Shown: positions 1-4,259 of the stretch, in pieces
How the letters are laid out: every line of letters starts with the position of its first letter
How positions within the stretch are numbered: the stretch's first letter is position 1
Assembly: GCA_946479705.1 (NCBI GenBank)
Contig: CAMLHI010000177.1
Location: 1 to 5,403 of the forward strand
DNA length: 5,403 nucleotides
Direction of reading: 5' to 3'
Origin: an uncultured Oxalobacteraceae bacterium
GTDB taxonomy: Bacteria; Pseudomonadota; Gammaproteobacteria; Burkholderiales; Burkholderiaceae
Notes under the pieces: generated by a model
What the model was told of the DNA's origin: nothing
The model's input: only the letters and a program-made list of their open reading frames with translations
Database searches by the model: none
Translations under genes and position numbers: made by a program

Positions 1-265
1 AGTCTTTCGGTCGTTTCTCGGGCGTGGGCGAGTAGGCGAAGGCCCAGGTGCCGTCAAGCGAGCGGTAGTTGGCCGAGGCGGCCAGATTGCCGGCCAGGGC
101 CTTCTCGCGCGACTCGAAATTGAAGAAAGTCGCCTTCATCGGTTCGCGGTTGACCGCCACCACTTCGGGCTGCTCCCACTCCGCGCGCACCGGCTGGGCG
201 GCCAGTGCCTGCCCTGCCGAGACCATCGCCAGCACTGCCGGCCCGACTATCCGAAACGAAACCAT
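1..265 (-). CDS. GH2 beta-galactosidase, N-terminal part (runs off left edge)
   Basis: Only the first 88 residues are in the window. Residues 1-22 form a signal peptide (hydrophobic core around 6-20, AxA-type site ALA-AQP), so the enzyme is exported. The mature start has the hallmark LacZ-type opening of glycoside hydrolase family 2: EWEQPEVVAVNREP at 29-42, the ATFFNFES block at 45-52, then ASANYRSLDGTWAF at 63-76 and a PxxRPKD segment. This is the start of the sugar-binding jelly-roll domain; the catalytic barrel lies outside the window. Family members release terminal beta-galactose. The ATG is supported by AGGA (271-274, minus strand) five bases upstream. The export signal differs from cytoplasmic E. 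coli LacZ and suggests periplasmic action on oligosaccharides. The gene is divergent from the GH51 gene and probably co-regulated. Family assignment is fairly sure; exact specificity (beta-galactosidase versus another GH2 activity) is inferred from the N-terminus only. Confidence 0.82.
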   Translation of the reverse strand, partial: MVSFRIVGPAVLAMVSAGQALAAQPVRAEWEQPEVVAVNREPMKATFFNFESREKALAGNLAASANYRSLDGTWAFAYSPTPEKRPKD

Positions 266-305
266 GGCTTTCCTTTTTTTACGTGAATGTTGCAAAAATA
301 AAAAG

Positions 306-335
306 ACGATAACTCACATCCAGGGGCTATCGCAA
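306..335 (-). promoter_or_regulatory. Possible promoter of the GH2 gene
   Basis: On the minus strand TTGCGA (330-335) and TATCGT (306-311) are 18 bases apart, each matching four of six sigma-70 consensus bases. It would start transcription about 40-50 bases upstream of the ATG at 265. The -10 overlaps a GTTATCG motif (307-313) that recurs twice more upstream, so a bound repressor could block it. Placement is by eye. Confidence 0.3.
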
Positions 336-351
336 GCGCTGAATGCCCGAA

Positions 352-367
352 TTGTTATCGATAGCAA
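352..367. promoter_or_regulatory. Palindromic operator-like site TTGTTATC/GATAGCAA
   Basis: TTGTTATCGATAGCAA is a 16-base palindrome centred on ATCGAT with one mismatched pair (TTGTTATC against TTGCTATC). The shape, an even palindrome with a central CG, is typical of LacI-family operators. The core GTTATCG recurs at 408-414 (same strand) and 307-313 (opposite strand), and GCTATCG occurs at 326-332. It lies between two divergent glycosidase genes, so it may control either or both. The cognate regulator is not in the window. Confidence 0.45.
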
Positions 368-369
368 CA

Positions 370-390
370 AAAAATGGTAGCACTATTTTT
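370..390. promoter_or_regulatory. Inverted repeat AAAAATGGT-AGC-ACTATTTTT
   Basis: Nine-base arms with a single mismatch flank a three-base centre (AGC). It immediately follows the site at 352-367. It contains ATGGTAGC (374-381), which also occurs in the inverted repeat upstream of the BNR_4 gene (on its coding strand). It could be an operator; no T-run placement next to a gene end supports a terminator. Confidence 0.35.
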
Positions 391-436
391 GACGCGCGAT
401 GCGGTTTGTTATCGTTATAATTGCAACACCACTTTT

Positions 437-467
437 TTGACACCATTGATACCGGAACCGGTATCGC
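437..467 (+). promoter_or_regulatory. Probable promoter of the GH51 gene
   Basis: A perfect TTGACA -35 hexamer lies at 437-442. The best -10 is TATCGC at 462-467 (spacer 19), which is weak and suggests a need for activation or simply low basal output. The spacer is almost entirely filled by the palindrome at 448-465, a classic arrangement for repression. A transcript would have a leader of roughly 75 bases before the ATG at 549. A consensus TATAAT at 416-421 lacks a properly spaced -35 (TTGACG at 389-394 is 21 bases away) and is an alternative. Confidence 0.4.
448..465. promoter_or_regulatory. Operator-like palindrome GATACCGG-AA-CCGGTATC
   Basis: Perfect eight-base arms are separated by two bases. 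The sequence differs from the other two palindromes in the same intergenic region, so a second or third regulator is likely. It sits within the predicted -35/-10 spacer of the GH51 gene. LacI-family repressors of sugar genes commonly use sites of this size; that family assignment is inference. Confidence 0.55.
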
Positions 468-548
468 TGGCGAAGCAAAATGTATTGGCCAAGATGCCCT
501 GACACCACTACGGTACGGGCCCATAACTATTCAACCCTGGAGTGAGAC

Positions 549-2096
549 ATGCGCCCTACCCTGCCCGGCCTGCTGCTGGCCGCCATCTTCTGCACCCCCG
601 CGCTGGCGGCCGACAAGGTGGCCCTGACCCTCGATGCCGCCAAGCCCGGCCCGGTGATCAGCCGCCACATCTTCGGCCAGTTCGCGGAACATCTCGGCAA
701 CGGCATCTATGAAGGCGTGTGGGTCGGCCCGGACTCGCCCATCCCCAACACGCGCGGCATCCGCAAGGACGTGGTTGGGGCGCTCAAGGCGCTCAAAGTG
801 CCGAACGTGCGCTGGCCGGGCGGCTGCTTCGCCGACGAATACCACTGGCGCAATGGGGTCGGCACGCGCCGCGCCAGCATGAACGCCAGCTGGGGCGGCG
901 TGATCGAACCGAACACCTTCGGCACCCACGAGTTCATGGACTTCGTCGAGCAGATCGGCGCCGACGCCTATATTTCGGCCAACATGGGGAGCGGCAGCCG
1001 CCAGGAAGCGGGCGAGTGGCTCGAATACATGACGGCCAAGGACACCGCACTGGCCGCCGAGCGCGCCGCCAACGGCCATCCGGCGCCGTGGAAGGTGTCG
1101 TTCTGGGGACTGGGCAACGAAGCCTGGGGCTGCGGCGGTTCGATGACGGCCGAGCAGTACGTGGGCGAGATGAAGATGTATTCGCGCGCCAGCCGTAACT
1201 ACAACAAGAACCAGCCGGCCATGGTGCAGATCGCGGTCGGCCCGGATGCCGGCGCCACCGAGTACACCGAGGCAGTCATGAAAGCCTGGTCGACCAAGGT
1301 ATGGAGCTGGGACATCCAGGGGCTGTCGCTGCACTCCTACACCGTCAACGGCTGGCCGCCATCGCGCAAGGCAACCGGCTTCGGCGAGGCCGAATACGCG
1401 CCCTTCATCAAGGAGACGCTGGGCATGGAGACGCTGGTGTCCACGCACAGCGCCATCATGGACAAGTATGACCCGGCCAGGAAGATCGCCCTGGTGGTGG
1501 ACGAATGGGGCGCCTGGCTCAAGCAAGATGACGGCACTCCCGAAGGTTCGCTGCGCCAGCAGAATTCGCAGCGCGACGCCATCGTCGCCGCGCTCAATCT
1601 GAACATCTTCGCGCGCCACGCCGACCGCGTGCGCATGGCCAACGTGGCCCAGATGGTCAACGTGCTGCAGGCGATGATCCTGACCGACAAGGAAAAGATG
1701 GTGCTCACGCCCACCTACCATGTCTTCAAGATGTATGTGCCGTTCCAGGATGCCACGCTGGTGCCGGTGCACTTCGACGCCGGCAGCTACAGCTTCGGCG
1801 ACATCAGCATGCCGCGTGCCGACGTCATCGCCGCGAAAGACAAGGAAGGCAAGCTGTGGCTGGCCCTGACCAACATCGACCCCAAGCGCGCCATCGAGTT
1901 CGACCTGGCGCTCACGGGCCTGAAGGCCGGCAGCGCCAGCGGCCTGACCCTGGCCGCGCCGAAGATCGACAGCGTCAACACCTTCGCCGCGCCCGACACC
2001 GTCAGCCCGAAGGCGGTGTCGGCCAAGGCCGCCAACGGCAAGCTGCTGCTGTCGCTGGCGCCGCAGTCGGTGACGGTGATCGCCCTCAATCCCTAG
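549..2096 (+). CDS. GH51 alpha-L-arabinofuranosidase, exported
   Basis: 515 residues, a normal length for family 51. It removes terminal alpha-L-arabinofuranose from arabinan, arabinoxylan or arabinogalactan chains by a retaining mechanism. Residues 1-20 are a signal peptide (cleavage ALA-AD), so the enzyme is periplasmic or secreted, unlike many cytosolic GH51 enzymes. The barrel follows: HIFGQFAEHLG at 40-50, VRWPGGCFADEYHW at 87-100, and WGLGNEAWGCGG at 186-197, where Glu191 is the expected acid/base. DEWGAW at 318-323 has Glu319 as the expected nucleophile. MANVAQMVNVLQ (363-374) and YHVFKMY (390-396) are further family blocks. Residues from about 405 form the C-terminal beta-sandwich, ending in SVTVIAL. 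GGAG (539-542) six bases before the ATG fixes the start. It is divergent from the GH2 gene and convergent with the BNR_4 gene. The WGCGG version of the acid/base motif marks the subgroup distinct from the GNExDGPWQ type. Substrate is inferred, family is sure. Confidence 0.93.
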   Translation: MRPTLPGLLLAAIFCTPALAADKVALTLDAAKPGPVISRHIFGQFAEHLGNGIYEGVWVGPDSPIPNTRGIRKDVVGALKALKVPNVRWPGGCFADEYHWRNGVGTRRASMNASWGGVIEPNTFGTHEFMDFVEQIGADAYISANMGSGSRQEAGEWLEYMTAKDTALAAERAANGHPAPWKVSFWGLGNEAWGCGGSMTAEQYVGEMKMYSRASRNYNKNQPAMVQIAVGPDAGATEYTEAVMKAWSTKVWSWDIQGLSLHSYTVNGWPPSRKATGFGEAEYAPFIKETLGMETLVSTHSAIMDKYDPARKIALVVDEWGAWLKQDDGTPEGSLRQQNSQRDAIVAALNLNIFARHADRVRMANVAQMVNVLQAMILTDKEKMVLTPTYHVFKMYVPFQDATLVPVHFDAGSYSFGDISMPRADVIAAKDKEGKLWLALTNIDPKRAIEFDLALTGLKAGSASGLTLAAPKIDSVNTFAAPDTVSPKAVSAKAANGKLLLSLAPQSVTVIALNP

Positions 2097-2114
2097 TGGT
2101 CCAGGCGCCACGGT

Positions 2115-3431
2115 TCAAGGCTGCCACTGCAGCACCCGCACCATCGACGGCGCCACGGCGGCACTGCCTTCGCCGTCGATCTGCTGCACGCTCTGGACGA
2201 ACAGGTTCAGCTTGCCGTCGCGGCGCCACAGTTCGGTGTCGTAGGTAGGCTCCCACGCGCCGACCGGCTCCTCGGTCCAGTCGGCCAGGCGCCAGCTGCC
2301 CTTGGCCACGTCGACAAACGCGGCCGAGACCTTGCTGCCGCGCTCGGCATCGCGGAACACCAGCACCGCCGTGGGCGCGCTGCTGTCGCCGCCGACGATG
2401 ATCTGCGGGCGCGCGATCGGAATGGCCTTGGTGCCCGCGCCGGCCAGCGTGAACGGCGTTGTGCGGAAGTTCAGGTCCAGCTGCGACCAGGCGCCGCCGC
2501 TGTGGTACAGCACATGGTATTGCGGCACCTGCGAACCGGCCACGCGCCAGTAGCTGGCGATGTAGGGATGGCCGGCGCGGTCGGCGCCCATCGAGGTCTG
2601 GTTGATCAACTCGCTGTTCCGCGGGATGCGCGCCGCGTAGCGCGCCGAGGCGGCCGTCACCGGCAGCACATAGGGTTTGCTGTCCACGTCTTCCCAGCTC
2701 ACGCCGCCGTCGCGCGAGCGCGCGTAGGCCATGTCGTGATTGCTGGCCACGTCGGGCGACTCGCGCCACACCCACGACAGGTGCACGGTGCCGAGCGGGT
2801 CGACAAAAGCTTGCCAGTAGGCGCTGCGCTGCCCTTCCCCGCTGATCAAGTTGCTGTGCACCCGGCTCCAGCTGCCGCGCGCGGTGTCGTAGCGGTTCAT
2901 GACCAGGTTGCCCTGGCCCGAGGCGCCGTTACGGTACAGGAACAGCAGGTCGCCATTGGCCAGGCGGTGGAATTCGGGATAGGTCAGCGATCGTTCGTCG
3001 CTGCCGATCATCGGCATGGCCGGTCCCATTTCCAGCGATCCGGGCGCCACCGAGCGGGCGTAGTGCAGCGGGTCGTTGTGGTGATCCCAGGCCAGGTGCA
3101 GGTAGCCGGCGCCATCGACCATGATGCTGATCGAGTTATGGGCGTCCGTGGCATTGCCGCGCAGCGCGGTGGTGCGCAGTTCCCACTGCGCCGCGCCCAG
3201 CTTGCGCTTGCCCAGCACCACATGGGCATCCTTGTCGTAGAAGGCGACGAACTGGGTGTCGCCATGGGTGACCAGCGCGTTGCGGCGAAACACCACCACA
3301 TTGACCGAGTTGTTGGCCCAGCCCGGCGCCACGTCCACCATCGTCACCGGCGCACCGGCCCCGCCGCCAACCGCGCCGCAGCCTGCCGTCATCGCCGCCA
3401 TGCCGACGATCCCCATCCACTTTGCCACCAT
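2115..3431 (-). CDS. BNR_4-type beta-propeller protein, probable lipoprotein, candidate polysaccharide lyase or glycosidase
   Basis: 438 residues. A hydrophobic N-terminus ends in TAGC, so Cys18 may be lipidated; position -3 is Thr rather than Leu, so plain secretion is possible. The rest looks like a BNR_4 propeller. Seen blocks are DAHNSISIMVDGAGYLHLAWDHH (96-118, split here by its DAHN, DGxGY and DHH parts), LTYPEF (149-154), FLYRNGASGQG (164-174), NHDMAYARSRDGGVSWE (231-247) and LINQTSMGADRAGHPYIAS (275-293). Asp-box-like SRDGGVSW is typical of sialidase-type blades. Known relatives include polysaccharide lyases of the ulvan-lyase type and enzymes acting on rhamnose-glucuronate linkages, where histidines equivalent to His98 and His117/118 are often catalytic; the residue matching is mine and unaligned. 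GGGGAGA (3439-3445) seven bases upstream supports the ATG. It is convergent with the GH51 gene, which suggests a shared pathway. Substrate is unknown. Confidence 0.72.
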   Translation of the reverse strand: MVAKWMGIVGMAAMTAGCGAVGGGAGAPVTMVDVAPGWANNSVNVVVFRRNALVTHGDTQFVAFYDKDAHVVLGKRKLGAAQWELRTTALRGNATDAHNSISIMVDGAGYLHLAWDHHNDPLHYARSVAPGSLEMGPAMPMIGSDERSLTYPEFHRLANGDLLFLYRNGASGQGNLVMNRYDTARGSWSRVHSNLISGEGQRSAYWQAFVDPLGTVHLSWVWRESPDVASNHDMAYARSRDGGVSWEDVDSKPYVLPVTAASARYAARIPRNSELINQTSMGADRAGHPYIASYWRVAGSQVPQYHVLYHSGGAWSQLDLNFRTTPFTLAGAGTKAIPIARPQIIVGGDSSAPTAVLVFRDAERGSKVSAAFVDVAKGSWRLADWTEEPVGAWEPTYDTELWRRDGKLNLFVQSVQQIDGEGSAAVAPSMVRVLQWQP

Positions 3432-3438
3432 GTTGCTG

Positions 3439-3445
3439 TCTCCCC
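3439..3445 (-). promoter_or_regulatory. Ribosome binding site of the BNR_4 gene
   Basis: GGGGAGA on the minus strand lies seven bases before the ATG at 3431. It favours this ATG over the in-frame ATG five codons later (residue 6), which would remove part of the signal sequence's charged start. Confidence 0.6.
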
Positions 3446-3455
3446 GCCTCAGCGA

Positions 3456-3477
3456 TTTATGGTCACGCTACCATAAA
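3456..3477. promoter_or_regulatory. 22-base inverted repeat TTTATGGT-N6-ACCATAAA, likely operator
   Basis: Perfect eight-base arms flank a six-base centre (CACGCT), 25 to 46 bases upstream of the BNR_4 start codon. On the BNR_4 coding strand it reads ATGGTAGCG in its first half, sharing ATGGTAGC with the repeat at 370-390 upstream of GH2/GH51. Neither direction is followed by a T-run, so an operator is likelier than a terminator. A TTGAAA hexamer lies upstream at 3501-3506 (minus) but no well-spaced -10 is evident. Confidence 0.55.
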
Positions 3478-3516
3478 CCACGGGCCTTCCGGTCGCTGCC
3501 TTTCAAATAGTCATTT

Positions 3517-4107
3517 TTATGACAGCAGCTTGACCAGGCCGCCGGGGTGGATCGCCCAGCCCAGCAGGCCGGATAGTCCCATCAGCAGACCGAAGGCGGT
3601 CGGCACCATGGCCAGGGCGTACAGCCAGCGCTGCTGGGTCAGCGAGGTGATCGCCAGCAGCGACACGGCAATGGCCAGCAAGGCGTCGGACAGGTCGAAC
3701 TGGTCGTCGCGGAAATTACCGGCGTCATAGGCCAGCTGGTCCTCCCCGGCCTGACGCTTGAGCTCGTCCTTCTTGGCGTGCTGTTCCTCGGCCAGCTGGC
3801 GGTATTCGCCGATGGCCTTGGCGTAGGCCTGCTGCTGGGCGCCGCTGGCGGTCATGGCGGCCAGCTCCAGCTGGGTGACAGTCGCGCGCGCGATTTCCTC
3901 GCGCAGATTGCGGGCCTGATAGAAGTCCCAGTGGTCGATCTTGTCGGCCTGGGCTTGCTGCATCGCCTGGACGATATTGTCGTCCTTGACCTTGCAGATG
4001 CCCATGAAGGTCGCCAGCAGCGCCACCGTGATGGCGACCAGCATGTTGAGACGGCTGCTGGCGCGCTCGCCGGGCTGTTCGAGGGTGTCGAGGGGATCGA
4101 TTTCCAT
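3517..4107 (-). CDS. DUF4337 family membrane protein
   Basis: 196 residues, the usual size for DUF4337, a family with no established function. A short acidic cytoplasmic N-terminus is followed by a first transmembrane helix (about 22-38, within NMLVAITVALLATFMGI). Next comes the family's most recognisable stretch, CKVKDDNIVQAMQQAQADK at 38-56, then DHWDFYQARN (58-67). Residues 70-125 are charged, Gln-rich and probably coiled-coil. Two further helices lie at about 140-157 and 162-184, and a short tail ends LVKLLS. An in-frame stop (TGA, 4117-4119) leaves no earlier start. The Shine-Dalgarno match is poor, so translation may be weak or leader-dependent. It lies upstream of the BNR_4 gene on the same strand, 85 bases apart, but the inverted repeat between them suggests separate control. 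It is divergent from the DUF1906 gene. Family is confident; role is unknown. Confidence 0.85.
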   Translation of the reverse strand: MEIDPLDTLEQPGERASSRLNMLVAITVALLATFMGICKVKDDNIVQAMQQAQADKIDHWDFYQARNLREEIARATVTQLELAAMTASGAQQQAYAKAIGEYRQLAEEQHAKKDELKRQAGEDQLAYDAGNFRDDQFDLSDALLAIAVSLLAITSLTQQRWLYALAMVPTAFGLLMGLSGLLGWAIHPGGLVKLLS

Positions 4108-4152
4108 TGTGTTGATTCATTGTTGTTGTGACTAGCCGAGTAAGGCGAACCG

Positions 4153-4164
4153 ACTTGGCCAAGT
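4153..4164. promoter_or_regulatory. 12-base perfect palindrome ACTTGGCCAAGT
   Basis: A self-complementary 12-mer lies between the divergent DUF4337 and DUF1906 genes, 46 bases before the DUF4337 start. It could be an operator for either gene. One short palindrome of this size can occur by chance, so support is modest. Confidence 0.3.
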
Positions 4165-4197
4165 TGACCCAGCCGCTGCGAAGAAAACCGGAAATAC

Positions 4198-4226
4198 TTG
4201 ATCGATTATCAACGAAGCAGCATAAA
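4198..4226 (+). promoter_or_regulatory. Probable promoter of the DUF1906 gene
   Basis: TTGATC (4198-4203) and CATAAA (4221-4226) are 17 bases apart, each matching four of six sigma-70 consensus bases, in an AT-rich patch. The -35 lies in an inverted repeat TTGAT-N5-ATCAA (4198-4212), a possible repressor site. The predicted transcript start, near 4233, supports translation from the ATG at 4260 rather than the in-frame ATG at 4227. Confidence 0.4.
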
Positions 4227-4246
4227 ATGACCGACATTATTTATTC

Positions 4247-4252
4247 AAAGGA
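4247..4252 (+). promoter_or_regulatory. Ribosome binding site selecting the ATG at 4260
   Basis: AAAGGA lies seven bases before the ATG at 4260. The in-frame ATG at 4227 would add eleven residues (MTDIIYSKDLH) but has only a weak GAAG-like match upstream. Confidence 0.55.
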
Positions 4253-4259
4253 CTTGCAT

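Noticed and set aside
416..421. Consensus TATAAT as the main GH51 promoter
   Set aside because: The nearest -35-like hexamer (TTGACG, 389-394) is 21 bases away, outside the normal range; kept only as an alternative.
69..524. Small open frames over the GH2 start and the intergenic region
   Set aside because: They lack ribosome binding sites and domain signals, and one overlaps the GH2 N-terminus antisense.
531..2111. 526-residue open frame on the minus strand opposite the GH51 gene
   Set aside because: Its composition (His-, Arg-, Gly-, Ala-rich low-complexity style) is what GC-rich codon bias produces antisense to a real gene, and the plus strand has clear GH51 catalytic motifs.
2096..2111. 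Possible bidirectional terminator between the convergent GH51 and BNR_4 genes (GTGG...CCAC)
   Set aside because: Only four-base arms and no T-run on either strand in an 18-base gap; too weak to annotate.
2502..3476. 324-residue open frame on the plus strand opposite the BNR_4 gene
   Set aside because: Val-, His-, Arg- and Gln-rich shadow with no recognisable domain; the minus strand codes for a propeller with Asp-box-like motifs and a good ribosome binding site.
3510..3523. Hairpin GTCAT-TTTT-ATGAC over the DUF4337 stop codon as a terminator
   Set aside because: Five AT-rich pairs and no downstream T-run on the minus strand; stability would be low.
3725..4237. 170-residue minus-strand frame overlapping the DUF4337 gene
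   Set aside because: Out-of-frame shadow with an Arg/Gly/Pro-rich body; DUF4337 with membrane helices is the real product.
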